Origin: Pseudomonas sp. MM213
GTDB taxonomy: Bacteria; Pseudomonadota; Gammaproteobacteria; Pseudomonadales; Pseudomonadaceae
DNA: 64,000 nt
Reading direction: 5' to 3'
Assembly: GCF_020423045.1 (NCBI RefSeq)
Contig: NZ_CP081943.1
Coordinates: 4,960,001 to 5,024,000 of the forward strand
Below are positions 26,991 through 35,731 of the stretch, one piece after another (within the stretch, counting starts at the first letter, position 1; each line of letters begins with the position of its first letter). The translations under genes and the position numbers were made by a program. The notes beneath the pieces are model-generated. The model did not search any database, was not told the DNA's origin, and was given only the letters and a program-made list of their open reading frames with translations.

Positions 26991-28310
26991 TCAGCGGCCG
27001 GAGGTGATGCTCAACCCTTTGAGCAGGCTCAGGGCCTGGGCCAACTGGTAATCATCGTCCTGCGGCATTGCCTTGGCCTTGGCGCTGGAGCCGGTCGGTT
27101 TGTCGGCGCCGCCGTTGCCATTGCCCAGGTGACCTTGCAGATCGGCTTCCTTGAAGTATTCGCCGTCCTGCTCGCTGGTGATCTTGGCCTTGCGCACTTC
27201 GATGTCCGGGACGATGCCTTGGGCCTGGATCGAGCGGCCGTTCGGCGTGTAATACAGCGCCGTGGTGATCTTCAGTGCGCGATCGTTGTTCAGCGGCAGC
27301 ACGGTTTGCACCGAGCCCTTGCCGAAACTGGTGGTGCCCATGACCACCGCGCGTTTCTGATCCTGCAGGGCGCCGGCCACAATTTCCGAGGCCGAGGCGC
27401 TGCCGCCGTTGATCAGCGCAACCATCGGCACCGCTTCGCTTTCGTCTTTGCCGGTAGCGGAGAAGCGCAGCTCGGAGTTAGCGATGCGGCCCTTGGTGTA
27501 AACGATCAGGCCCTTGGTGATGAAGTGGTCGACCACTTCCACCGCTGCCTGCAGCACGCCGCCCGGGTTGTTACGCAGGTCGAGGATGATGCCTTTGAGC
27601 TTCTTGCCGTTGTCCTTGCGCAACTTGGCCAGGGCCTTGGAGACTTCTTCGCCGGTCTTGACCTGGAACTGGGTGATGCGGATGTAGCCGTAGCCGGACT
27701 CCAGCAACTGGCTCTTCACGCTCTTCACCTGAATGATGGCGCGGGACAGGGTCACGTCGAACGGCGTGCCGCCATCGCGAACCAGGGTCAGGGTGATTTT
27801 CTGGCCGATCTTGCCGCGCATCTTGTCGACGGCTTCGGTCATGCTCTGGCCGCGAGTCGGCTGGCCGTTGATCTTGACGATGAAGTCGCCGGCCTGAATG
27901 CCGGCCTTCGAGGCGGGCGTGTCATCAATCGGCGAAACCACCTTGATGAAACCGTCTTCGGCGCCGACTTCGATGCCTAGGCCGCCGAATTCGCCGCTGG
28001 TGCTTTCCTGCAACTCAGCGAAGTCTTCCGGGCCCAGGTAGGCGGAGTGCGGGTCGAGGTTGCTGAGCATGCCCTTGATGGCGTTTTCCAGCAGGGTCTT
28101 GTCGTCCACCGGTTCGACATAGGCTGCCTTGATCCGGTCCATGACCTCGGCAAAGGTGCGCAACTCTTCCAGCGGCAACGGCGCCTTGGTCGTCGCAGCA
28201 GTGCCCGCAGGCGCGACCGCCGGAGCCGGTTGAGCAGCGAACGCCAGAGGCGCGCCGATCACCAGGGCGATCGTCAGGGCCAGCGAGGTAAGACGGGACA
28301 AATGCAGCAT
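26991..28310 (-). CDS. ctpA: C-terminal processing protease CtpA (S41 family)
   Basis: 439 residues with a signal peptide (about 1-24). The PDZ domain (about 90-170) precedes the S41 protease. Catalytic Ser in GGSASASEI and Lys in TSFGKGSVQ are both present. In P. aeruginosa CtpA works with the LbcA adaptor to degrade cell-wall hydrolases, and its gene follows an EnvC-like activator gene, as here. Ends with a Lys/Gln-rich tail. Confidence 0.95.
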   Translation of the reverse strand: MLHLSRLTSLALTIALVIGAPLAFAAQPAPAVAPAGTAATTKAPLPLEELRTFAEVMDRIKAAYVEPVDDKTLLENAIKGMLSNLDPHSAYLGPEDFAELQESTSGEFGGLGIEVGAEDGFIKVVSPIDDTPASKAGIQAGDFIVKINGQPTRGQSMTEAVDKMRGKIGQKITLTLVRDGGTPFDVTLSRAIIQVKSVKSQLLESGYGYIRITQFQVKTGEEVSKALAKLRKDNGKKLKGIILDLRNNPGGVLQAAVEVVDHFITKGLIVYTKGRIANSELRFSATGKDESEAVPMVALINGGSASASEIVAGALQDQKRAVVMGTTSFGKGSVQTVLPLNNDRALKITTALYYTPNGRSIQAQGIVPDIEVRKAKITSEQDGEYFKEADLQGHLGNGNGGADKPTGSSAKAKAMPQDDDYQLAQALSLLKGLSITSGR

Positions 28311-28343
28311 GTCGAACGAACTCCTAATGTAGGTGACTCACGC

Positions 28344-29642
28344 CTATCCTTGCGCGCGGCACCATTGCGCCGGATCACTCGGGTGACCCTGCTGACGAAT
28401 TGCGAAATACAGTGCTGGAGTGTCCTGCCCGCCGCTGTTACCGACAGTGGAGATGGACTCACCGGCTTTCACCACGTCACCCGCAGACTTGAGCAGCGTC
28501 TGGTTGTGACCGTAAAGACTCAAAAAACCGTTGCCGTGGTCAAGGATCACCAGCAAGCCGGCACCGCGCAGCCAATCGGCAAACACCACGCGGCCACCGT
28601 GCACGGCATGCACCTGGCTGCCGGCGGAGGCGCTGATCATCACGCCGTCCCACTTGGTGCGGGCGTCGTCGCCACGGGTTTCGCCAAAGCGTGCCAGCAG
28701 TCGACCATCAACCGGCCATGGAAGTTTTCCCCGGCTGGAAGCAAACGGGCCGCCAAACGTCTCGCCTGAGCTTGATACCAGGGCGCCGGGTGTCGATTTA
28801 ACGGGTTTGCGTGGGGCGTCAGTGGCGTCTGCATCTGCTGCCGCCTGAGCCTCACGTAAACGCTTTTTTTCGGCTTCCTGCTGGGCAATCAGCGCTTTTT
28901 GCCGCGCTTCTTCTGCCTCACGAGCCTGGCGGGCCAGGGTTTCTTCGATGGTTTTAAGGACTTTAGACAGGTCTGCCTGATCCTGCTCGCGGGCGGCCAG
29001 TTTCTGATCGCGAGCCTTTACGTCATCGCTGAGCTTGGCGAGGACTTGCTGGCGTTCCTGACGGACTTTGTCGAGTTCATCGCGCTGGCTGTCGAGGCTG
29101 CTCTTTTGCACCAGCAACTGCGCTTGTTGCAGGGCGATGTCTTTTTCGACGTTGGCCAGTTGGCGCAAGGTTTCGTTGAAACTCTTCAACTGCTCCAGGC
29201 GGGCCTGGCTCAGGTAATCGTAATAGGTGAGGGTGCGGGCGAATTTTTCCGGATTCTGCTGGTTGAGCAGCAGCTTCAAATACTCCTGACGGCCGTTCTG
29301 ATAGGCCGCGCGGGCCTGAATGGCGATCAGTCTTTGCTGTTCAATGCGCGCGCTCTGGAGTTTTTTTTTCTCACCATCGAGACGCTGCAGCTCGGATTCG
29401 CTTTTCTTCAGCTCTTTTTGCAGGGCTTCGACCTGCTTCTCGAGCTTGCCCATCTCGGTCTCGGTGCCCTTGAGGTCTTTCTGCACCCCGGATTTTTCTT
29501 CCTGGAGCTTGCCCAGCAGTTTTTTCAGCTCGGCGATGTCCTGACGCGTGGCGTCCAACTGTTGTTGGGTTTGCGCGCGCTCGTCAGCAAAGGCCGGTTG
29601 GAGCAGGCAAGTCAGGGCAAGGGCTATCAGGACGCGAAGCAT
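28344..29642 (-). CDS. envC: EnvC-like murein hydrolase activator
   Basis: 432 residues: signal peptide (about 1-19), long coiled coil (about 22-255) and C-terminal LytM (M23-like) domain (about 320-430, with VVFADWLRGAGLLVILDHGNG). The zinc-binding residues of active LytM enzymes are missing (KWDGVMISASAGS has no His-x3-Asp), so it should activate an amidase rather than cut peptidoglycan itself. Start 29642 gives a clean signal peptide. Same strand as ctpA, 33 bases away. Confidence 0.93.
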   Translation of the reverse strand: MLRVLIALALTCLLQPAFADERAQTQQQLDATRQDIAELKKLLGKLQEEKSGVQKDLKGTETEMGKLEKQVEALQKELKKSESELQRLDGEKKKLQSARIEQQRLIAIQARAAYQNGRQEYLKLLLNQQNPEKFARTLTYYDYLSQARLEQLKSFNETLRQLANVEKDIALQQAQLLVQKSSLDSQRDELDKVRQERQQVLAKLSDDVKARDQKLAAREQDQADLSKVLKTIEETLARQAREAEEARQKALIAQQEAEKKRLREAQAAADADATDAPRKPVKSTPGALVSSSGETFGGPFASSRGKLPWPVDGRLLARFGETRGDDARTKWDGVMISASAGSQVHAVHGGRVVFADWLRGAGLLVILDHGNGFLSLYGHNQTLLKSAGDVVKAGESISTVGNSGGQDTPALYFAIRQQGHPSDPAQWCRAQG

Positions 29643-29755
29643 AGAGGCGGGCGACACCAGGGAAAGGGACGGCCTAGTATGCCCGCCCCACGCTGCAAAA
29701 AAAACGCCCAATTGGAGCTGTGTGATAACCGGCCCGAAAAACCACGCAAACCCAC

Positions 29756-29845
29756 TGTAGGAGCGAGCCTGCTCGCGATAGGGCCTTAACATTCAACACA
29801 GATGTCGACGGTCAGATAGCTATCGCGAGCAAGCTTGCTCCTACA
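29756..29845. repeat. REP pair (inverted)
   Basis: TGTAGGAGCGAGCCTGCTCGCGA... facing TCGCGAGCAAGCTTGCTCCTACA, between gpmI and the EnvC gene. Confidence 0.9.
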
Positions 29846-29872
29846 GGGTTTGGCGGTGTTTGAGCTACCGGA

Positions 29873-31402
29873 TTACACCAGAATCGAAGTCCCGGTCATT
29901 TCAGCCGGTTTTTCCAGGCCCAACAGCTTCAGCATGGTTGGCGCCACATCCGCCAGCACGCCGCCTTCACGCACCTTCAGGTCACGCTTGCCGACATAAA
30001 TGAACGGCACCGGCTCGGTGGTGTGCGCGGTATGCGCCTGGCCGGTGGTTTCATCGGACATTTGCTCGACGTTGCCGTGGTCAGCCGTGATCAGCGCTTC
30101 GCCGCCGACTTTGTCCAGCGCTTCGACGATGCGGCCGACGCACAGGTCCAGGCATTCCACGGCTTTTACCGCTGCTTCGAACACGCCGCTGTGGCCGACC
30201 ATGTCGCCGTTGGCGTAGTTGACCACAATCACGTCGTAACGCTGGTTTTCGATGGCGTCGACGATGCGGTCGGTGACTTCCGGCGCGCTCATTTCTGGCT
30301 GCAAGTCATAAGTGGCGACTTTCGGCGACGGGATCAGGATGCGTTCTTCGCCCGGGAACGGTTCTTCACGGCCGCCGGAGAAGAAGAAGGTCACGTGGGC
30401 GTATTTTTCGGTTTCGGCGATGCGCAGCTGCGTCTTGCCGTTTTTCGCCAGGTAGTCGCCGAGCACGTTGTCCAGGCTGCCGGCGGCGAAGGCCGATGGC
30501 GCGGGGATGCTGGCGGCGTATTGGGTGAGCATGACGAAACCGGCCAGTTTTGGCTGGCGGGTGCGCTCGAAATCCTTGAAACCGTCTTCGACGAACACGC
30601 GGGTCAGCTCGCGGGCGCGGTCGGCGCGGAAGTTCATGAACACTACGGCGTCGCCGTCTTCGACTTTAACCGGCTCGCCGATGGAGGTGGCTTTGACGAA
30701 TTCGTCGCTCTCGCCACGCTCGTACGCGGCTTGCAGGCCTTCCTGGGCGGTGGCGGCGTTGAATTCGCCATTGCCATCGACAATCAGGTTGTAAGCCTGG
30801 GACACGCGGTCCCAGCGGTTGTCGCGGTCCATGGCGAAGTAACGGCCAATGATGCTGGCGATCCGGCCTTTGCCGAGGGCCTGGAAGGTCGCGTCGAGCA
30901 GTTCGATCGACGACTGGGCGCTTTTCGGCGGCGTGTCGCGGCCATCGAGGAAGGCGTGCAGGTAGATTTTTTCCGCGCCGCGTTTGGCAGCCAATTCTGC
31001 CATGGCAACCAGGTGATCCTGGTGGCTGTGAACGCCGCCATCGGACAGCAGGCCCATGAAGTGCACGGCTTTGCCGGCGGCAACGGCTTTATCCACAGCC
31101 GCGCAGATGGTCGGGTTCTCGAAGAACTCGCCGTCGCGGATCGATTTGGTCACGCGAGTAAAGTCTTGATACACAACGCGGCCGGCACCGAGGTTCATGT
31201 GGCCGACTTCGGAGTTGCCCATCTGGCCATCCGGCAGGCCGACGTCCATGCCACTGCCCGAGATCAGACCGTTCGGCACGGTGGCCCACAGACGGTCCAG
31301 TACGGGCTTCTTCGCCGCATAGATGGCGTTGGATTCAGGGCTCTCACTGTGACCGAAGCCGTCGAGAATAATCAGGACCAAAGGTTTAGGCGTGGTAGTC
31401 AT
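29873..31402 (-). CDS. gpmI: 2,3-bisphosphoglycerate-independent phosphoglycerate mutase
   Basis: 509 residues, the usual iPGM length. Interconverts 3- and 2-phosphoglycerate. LILDGFG-type metal site near Asp14, phospho-acceptor Ser64 in [15 protein letters not shown], and the later TADHGNVE metal motif are present. The start at 31402 (MTTTPKPL) is favoured over the GTG at 31411. Divergent from the rhodanese gene. Confidence 0.96.
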   Translation of the reverse strand: MTTTPKPLVLIILDGFGHSESPESNAIYAAKKPVLDRLWATVPNGLISGSGMDVGLPDGQMGNSEVGHMNLGAGRVVYQDFTRVTKSIRDGEFFENPTICAAVDKAVAAGKAVHFMGLLSDGGVHSHQDHLVAMAELAAKRGAEKIYLHAFLDGRDTPPKSAQSSIELLDATFQALGKGRIASIIGRYFAMDRDNRWDRVSQAYNLIVDGNGEFNAATAQEGLQAAYERGESDEFVKATSIGEPVKVEDGDAVVFMNFRADRARELTRVFVEDGFKDFERTRQPKLAGFVMLTQYAASIPAPSAFAAGSLDNVLGDYLAKNGKTQLRIAETEKYAHVTFFFSGGREEPFPGEERILIPSPKVATYDLQPEMSAPEVTDRIVDAIENQRYDVIVVNYANGDMVGHSGVFEAAVKAVECLDLCVGRIVEALDKVGGEALITADHGNVEQMSDETTGQAHTAHTTEPVPFIYVGKRDLKVREGGVLADVAPTMLKLLGLEKPAEMTGTSILV

Positions 31403-31555
31403 GGATTCCACTCGTGGCTGAGTTAAAAGAGGGCAATGGAAAAGGGAGTGGCAGTTTAAAGCGAAGTTCCGACGGCGTCACCGCCGGACGGGGTTTGGCC
31501 CACCATAGTGGCTGTGTATACTGGCCGACATTTTAACGCCCTGGAACCTCCTTCG

Positions 31556-31969
31556 ATGGTTGCTCACCTGATTGAATTTGCCACTAACCACTATCTGCTC
31601 GTCGGTATCTTCGTGGTACTGCTGGCGTTGCTGATCGCCTATCAGATGCAAGGCGGCGGCCGCAGCCTGAGCACCGGTGAACTGACCGGCCTGGTCAACA
31701 AGGACGCGGGCGTTGTGATCGACATTCGTCCGGTCAAGGATTTCGCCGCCGGTCATATTGTTGGCGCGTTGAACATTCCTCACGACAAACTGGCCGCTCG
31801 CGTGGCCGAACTGGAAAAGCACAAGGCCAAGACCATCATCCTGGTCGACGCCATGGGCCAGACCGCCGGCACTCACGCTCGCGAACTGATGAAGTCCGGC
31901 TTCACCGCCGCCAAGCTGTCCGGCGGTATTTCCAGCTGGAAAGGCGACAACCTGCCGCTGGTGAAGTGA
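31556..31969 (+). CDS. Membrane-anchored rhodanese-like protein lacking the catalytic Cys
   Basis: 137 residues: N-terminal membrane helix (about 13-32) and a rhodanese domain (LVNKDAGVVIDIRPVKDFAAGHI). The active loop, normally Cys-x4-Arg, reads DAMGQTAGTHA with no Cys, so sulfur transfer is unlikely by the standard route. The ATG at 31556 has no clear Shine-Dalgarno site; an upstream frame to 31508 exists. First gene of rhodanese-grxC-secB, a conserved order. Confidence 0.87.
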   Translation: MVAHLIEFATNHYLLVGIFVVLLALLIAYQMQGGGRSLSTGELTGLVNKDAGVVIDIRPVKDFAAGHIVGALNIPHDKLAARVAELEKHKAKTIILVDAMGQTAGTHARELMKSGFTAAKLSGGISSWKGDNLPLVK

Positions 31970-31970
31970 T

Positions 31971-32225
31971 ATGAGCAACGTCGTCGTCTATTCCAGCGAT
32001 TACTGCCCTTACTGCTCGCGAGCCAAGTACCTGCTCGAGAACAAAGGTGTGGCCTTCGAAGAGATCAAGGTCGATGGCAAGCCGCAGGTGCGCGCCGCCA
32101 TGGCCCAGAAGGCCGGGCGCACGTCCGTGCCGCAGATCTGGATCGGTGAGCGCCACGTTGGCGGTTGTGATGATTTGTTTGCCCTTGAGCGCGCCGGCAA
32201 GCTCGACGCCATGCTCAAGGCCTGA
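31971..32225 (+). CDS. grxC: Glutaredoxin GrxC
   Basis: 84 residues, the glutaredoxin 3 length. Active site Cys12-Pro-Tyr-Cys15, TSVPQIWIG and GGCDDL glutathione-binding motifs. Reduces disulfides with glutathione in the cytoplasm. One base from the rhodanese stop and 41 bases from secB. Confidence 0.96.
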   Translation: MSNVVVYSSDYCPYCSRAKYLLENKGVAFEEIKVDGKPQVRAAMAQKAGRTSVPQIWIGERHVGGCDDLFALERAGKLDAMLKA

Positions 32226-32266
32226 ATGCCTTCCCTATAAGACCCCAAGATCAGAAAGGATCTGAG

Positions 32267-32752
32267 ATGACTGACCAACAGAACACTGCAGCTAGCGAAG
32301 AAGAAACCGCACCGCAATTCTCCTTGCAGCGCATCTACGTACGTGACTTGTCGTTCGAAGCCCCGAAAAGCCCGGCGATCTTCCGCCAGCAGTGGGAACC
32401 AAGCGTCGGTCTGGATCTGAACACCCGCCAGAAGGCACTGGAAGGCGACTTCCACGAAGTCGTGCTGACCCTGTCCGTGACCGTGAAAAACGGTGAAGAA
32501 GTAGCGTTCATCGCTGAAGTGCAACAGGCCGGGATCTTCCTGATCAAGAACCTGGACGACGCTTCGATGAGCCACACCCTCGGCGCGTTCTGCCCGAACA
32601 TCCTGTTCCCGTACGCTCGCGAAACCCTGGACAGCCTGGTGACCCGTGGTTCGTTCCCGGCCCTGATGCTGGCCCCGGTCAACTTCGACGCGCTGTACGC
32701 ACAAGAACTGCAACGCATGCAGGCGGCTGGCGAGACTCCAACCGTTCAATAA
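32267..32752 (+). CDS. secB: Protein-export chaperone SecB
   Basis: 161 residues. Keeps preproteins unfolded and passes them to Sec[20 protein letters not shown] near the N-terminus and the conserved [18 protein letters not shown] segment identify it. Last gene of the grxC-secB group; a REP pair follows. Confidence 0.97.
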   Translation: MTDQQNTAASEEETAPQFSLQRIYVRDLSFEAPKSPAIFRQQWEPSVGLDLNTRQKALEGDFHEVVLTLSVTVKNGEEVAFIAEVQQAGIFLIKNLDDASMSHTLGAFCPNILFPYARETLDSLVTRGSFPALMLAPVNFDALYAQELQRMQAAGETPTVQ

Positions 32753-32770
32753 GCTGCGCAGCGACACCCG

Positions 32771-32860
32771 TGTGGGAGTGAGCCTGCTCGCGATGGCGGT
32801 GTGTCAGATGACATCAATGTCAGCTGACACACCGCCATCGCGAGCAGGCTCACTCCCACA
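32771..32860. repeat. REP pair (inverted)
   Basis: TGTGGGAGTGAGCCTGC... facing GCAGGCTCACTCCCACA, between convergent secB and trmL. Nearly the whole 90 bases is self-complementary. Confidence 0.9.
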
Positions 32861-32874
32861 TTTGTTATGGGGTG

Positions 32875-33330
32875 TTATTTGAAGTCGTTCTGCCGCCACG
32901 CTTCGTAGACGGCAACCGCCACAGTGTTCGACAGGTTCAGGCTGCGACAGCCTTCGCGCATCGGCAAACGCAGGCGTTGGTCGCCGGGCAGGGCGTCCAG
33001 CACTTCCGCCGGCAAGCCTCGGCTTTCCGGGCCGAACAGAAAGGCATCGCCCTCGGCGAAGCTCGCGTCGTGGAACGGCCGCGAACCCTTGGTGGTAAAC
33101 GCGAACACCCTTGGATGACCAAGGCTCTCCAGGCAACTGGCGAGGTCCGCATGGCGTTGCAGGGTGGCATACTCGTGGTAATCGAGGCCGGCCCGGCGCA
33201 GGCGCTTGTCGTCCATCTCGAAGCCCAGCGGTTCGATCAAATGCAGGTGGCAGCCACTGTTGGCGCACAGCCTGATAACGTTGCCGGTATTCGGCGGAAT
33301 TTCTGGTTGAAAAAGGATGACGTGAAACAT
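32875..33330 (-). CDS. trmL: tRNA (cytidine/uridine-34-2'-O)-methyltransferase TrmL
   Basis: 151 residues, minimal SPOUT knot methyltransferase that modifies the wobble base of tRNA-Leu. NTGNVIRLC, FGPESRGLP and LNLSNTVAVAVYE are the three SPOUT motifs. Start ATG at 33330 has CGGAG 7 bases upstream; the frame extends further but only as overlap with the divergent gene. Confidence 0.95.
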   Translation of the reverse strand: MFHVILFQPEIPPNTGNVIRLCANSGCHLHLIEPLGFEMDDKRLRRAGLDYHEYATLQRHADLASCLESLGHPRVFAFTTKGSRPFHDASFAEGDAFLFGPESRGLPAEVLDALPGDQRLRLPMREGCRSLNLSNTVAVAVYEAWRQNDFK

Positions 33331-33769
33331 GCACGGCTCCGAAGGTAAAGATGACGGGCATTCTACGCCGCAAGCGGATCCCCGTTCGAAACTATTCCCG
33401 CGCGTGATGGGTTCGCTGGCGATTGTCGGGGTAATGGTGGGGCTGATGATCGGTCGCCTGACCACGCCCGACCCCAGTGAATTGCAGCAGATCGAGGTGA
33501 CGAACGACGGCCTGGTGGTGTGGTTCAACAACGAACCCAAGTCCCACGGCGAGTTTATCGACGGCAGCCTGGCGTTGCTGTTCGAGGCGGAGGGCAAGAC
33601 GCAGAAAGGTCAGCTCAAGCTCAACGACAAGAACGTGAACTGGCGGGTGCGATTGAGTGATGGGGGGTTGTTGCTGTCGGTGGTGGCGGCCCGGCCACTG
33701 CAAGGCGAGTGGGCCGGTAGCGAGGTCGATGACCGCTGGCGGCTGGAGATCCATCTCCGGGAGCAATAA
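33329..33769 (+). CDS. Conserved hypothetical membrane-anchored protein
   Basis: 146 residues: short polar N-terminus, one membrane helix (about 27-45) and a C-terminal beta-rich domain of unknown fold (LQQIEVTNDGLVVWF, DKNVNWRVRLSDGG). It occupies the site of the hypothetical gene next to nrsZ in P. aeruginosa. Start ATG at 33329 overlaps the trmL start codon head-to-head; an internal ATG at 33407 is a possible alternative, which would start in the helix. Convergent with nrsZ. Confidence 0.7.
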   Translation: MHGSEGKDDGHSTPQADPRSKLFPRVMGSLAIVGVMVGLMIGRLTTPDPSELQQIEVTNDGLVVWFNNEPKSHGEFIDGSLALLFEAEGKTQKGQLKLNDKNVNWRVRLSDGGLLLSVVAARPLQGEWAGSEVDDRWRLEIHLREQ

Positions 33770-33993
33770 AAGAGGGAATCCCCGGCCTGCCTGTACCAAG
33801 GTTCCCAAAACGGCAGGGCTCGCGCATTGCATCGTGAGCCCGGTGTAAAGAAGGAACCCCTGACCTGCCTGTATCAAGGGCCCCAAAACTGTTTGGGCTC
33901 GTCGCAAGTGCGGTGTGAGCCCGATGTAAAGAGGGGAATCCCCGGCCTGCCTGTACCAAGGTCCCCGAAACCGGGTAGTGAACTGAATCACTG
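33770..33993 (-). ncRNA. nrsZ: NrsZ-type nitrogen-regulated small RNA
   Basis: Three imperfect tandem copies of a roughly 75-80-base unit lie downstream of ntrC on the same strand (about 33770-33845, 33846-33925 and 33926-33980). Each contains a GGTACAGGCAGG... segment, then ...GGGGATTCCCCTCTTT, with stem-forming GGGCTCA... sequences between. Position, three-module design and sigma-54 promoter match NrsZ of P. aeruginosa, a processed RNA that depends on NtrBC and RpoN and affects swarming and rhamnolipid production. Start is inferred from the promoter at 34005-34019. The 3' end is not sharply defined; it is put just past the last repeat. Confidence 0.8.
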
Positions 33994-34004
33994 AATGGAC
34001 TATT

Positions 34005-34019
34005 GCAGGGGGCGTGCCA
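34005..34019 (-). promoter_or_regulatory. Sigma-54 promoter of nrsZ
   Basis: On the complement, TGGCACGCCCCCTGC: -24 GG and -12 GC are 12 bases apart and TGGCACG is exact. Predicted start near 33993. Confidence 0.8.
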
Positions 34020-34060
34020 GGTTTTAACAGCTTGAAACAATCACGCCCTCTGAAACGCCG

Positions 34061-34090
34061 AAAGCCCCGTATTACGGGGCTTTCGTGTTT
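34061..34090. terminator. Hairpin between ntrC and nrsZ
   Basis: AAAGCCCCGT/ACGGGGCTTT, followed on the plus strand by TTTCGTGTTTTTT. Strongest as a plus-strand terminator for the gene ending at 33769, weaker for ntrC. Confidence 0.6.
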
Positions 34091-34162
34091 TTTCGCCAGG
34101 GGTTCGATTGTGAACGCAGGTGGGATTTTGGATCGGTTGGCGTGCGCGATTGCGGTTCACTC

Positions 34163-34179
34163 TGCATTCAGTCGGTGCA
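34163..34179 (-). promoter_or_regulatory. Candidate NtrC binding site upstream of nrsZ
   Basis: TGCATTCAGTCGGTGCA keeps the outer TGCA and GGTGCA of the NtrC dyad TGCACC-N5-GGTGCA with exact spacing. It lies about 145 bases upstream of the sigma-54 -24 box, a normal enhancer distance. Confidence 0.6.
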
Positions 34180-34195
34180 TGTTGGGCCCAAAAGC

Positions 34196-34260
34196 TTCGC
34201 GGGCAAGCCTCGCTCCTACAGGTTCGTAAAAATCCTGTAGGAGCGAGGCTTGCCCGCGAA
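34196..34260. repeat. REP pair (inverted)
   Basis: TTCGCGGGCAAGCCTCGCTCC... facing GGAGCGAGGCTTGCCCGCGAA, just downstream of ntrC. Confidence 0.9.
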
Positions 34261-34294
34261 TGGATCTATGCAACGATGATGATCTAAAGGCTGA

Positions 34295-35731
34295 TTAACC
34301 CTCTTCCCCCTCATCATCATCCCCACCATCCACCTTCATCCCCAGTTCCTTGATCTTGCGCGTCAGGGTATTACGCCCCCAACCCAGCAAAACCGCAGCG
34401 TCACGACGACGGCCAGCGGTGTGCTTGAGCGCAGTCTCGATCATGATCCGCTCAAACGCCGGCACTGCGCTGTCGAGCAGGCTCGACTGACCGCGAGCCA
34501 ACGCCTGATCGGCCCACTGGCGCAGCGCTTGCTCCCAGTTGGTCACCGGCGCCGAATCCTGCGGCAGGCTCAGCAGCTCTGGCGGCAGGTCACTGATGTG
34601 CACTTCGCGACCCGAAGCCATTACCGTGATCCAGCGGCAGGTGTTCTCCAGCTGACGGACGTTGCCGCCCCACGGCAGGTTCTTCAGGTATTCCTCGGTT
34701 TCGCTTTTCAACAGCTTCGGCTCGACCGCCAGTTCTTGCGCGGCGCGGCTGAGGAAGTGTTTGGCGAGGGTCGGGATGTCTTCGCGACGGTCCGACAGCC
34801 GTGGAATATGAATGCGGATCACGTTGAGGCGGTGGAACAAGTCTTCACGGAATTTCCCGGCGTGCACCAGGGTTTCCAGGTTCTGGTGAGTCGCGGCGAT
34901 GATCCGCACGTCGACTTTGACCGGCACGTGGCCGCCGACGCGGTAGAACTCGCCGTCTGCCAGCACGCGCAGCAAACGGGTCTGCGTGTCCGCCGGCATA
35001 TCGCCGATTTCATCAAGGAACAGCGTGCCGCCATCCGCCTGTTCGAATCGTCCGCGACGCAGGTTGGCCGCACCGGTGAACGCGCCTTTTTCATGGCCGA
35101 ACAGCTCGGATTCCATCAGGTCTTTCGGGATGGCCGCCATGTTCAGCGCAATGAATGGCGAAGCCGCCCGTGGACTGTGGCGATGCAGGGCGTGGGCGAC
35201 CAGCTCTTTGCCCGTACCCGATTCACCGTTGATCAGCACGGTGATGTTGGAGTGGCTCAAGCGCCCGATGGCGCGAAACACTTCCTGCATCGCCGGCGCT
35301 TCGCCGATGATTTCGGGGGTGCGGGTCAGGGCGACCGGGACTTCCAGGCCTTGCTGTTCCTGGGCGTGCTGGTTGGCGCGCTTGACCAGGGACACCGCTT
35401 CGTCGACATCGAACGGCTTGGGCAGGTATTCGAATGCGCCGCCCTGATAGGACGCGACAGCGCTGTCCAGATCGGAGTGCGCAGTCATGATGATCACTGG
35501 CAGCCGTGGGTGTTGCTCGCGAATCCGCGCCAGAAGGTCCAGACCGCTGGCACCCGGCATGCGAATGTCGGAGATGATCACGTCCGGCTGCTGGCGCGCC
35601 AGGCGGCTCATCACGCCATCGGCGCTGTCGAAGCTTTGCGTGGTCATGCCTTCCTGCTGCAAGGCTTTTTCCAGGACCCAACGGATAGAACGGTCGTCAT
35701 CGACGATCCACACGGTTTCACTACGGCTCAT
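34295..35731 (-). CDS. ntrC: Nitrogen regulator NtrC (sigma-54 activator)
   Basis: 478 residues. A receiver domain (1-120) with phospho-acceptor Asp55 (SDIRMPG) and Asp11/Asp12 is followed by an AAA+ domain (about 140-370) with Walker A GESGTGKE and the GAFTGA loop (EKGAFTGA) that contacts sigma-54. A Fis-type helix-turn-helix (about 430-465, RRRDAAVLLGWGRNTL) ends it. Phosphorylated by NtrB when nitrogen is scarce, it activates glnA, nrsZ and amino-acid transport genes. Overlaps ntrB by 4 bases (ATGA). Confidence 0.98.
   Translation of the reverse strand: MSRSETVWIVDDDRSIRWVLEKALQQEGMTTQSFDSADGVMSRLARQQPDVIISDIRMPGASGLDLLARIREQHPRLPVIIMTAHSDLDSAVASYQGGAFEYLPKPFDVDEAVSLVKRANQHAQEQQGLEVPVALTRTPEIIGEAPAMQEVFRAIGRLSHSNITVLINGESGTGKELVAHALHRHSPRAASPFIALNMAAIPKDLMESELFGHEKGAFTGAANLRRGRFEQADGGTLFLDEIGDMPADTQTRLLRVLADGEFYRVGGHVPVKVDVRIIAATHQNLETLVHAGKFREDLFHRLNVIRIHIPRLSDRREDIPTLAKHFLSRAAQELAVEPKLLKSETEEYLKNLPWGGNVRQLENTCRWITVMASGREVHISDLPPELLSLPQDSAPVTNWEQALRQWADQALARGQSSLLDSAVPAFERIMIETALKHTAGRRRDAAVLLGWGRNTLTRKIKELGMKVDGGDDDEGEEG

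Noticed and set aside
33770..33990. Tandem repeats as a CRISPR array
   Set aside because: Units are imperfect, about 75-80 bases, with no constant short repeat and unique spacers; NrsZ fits better.
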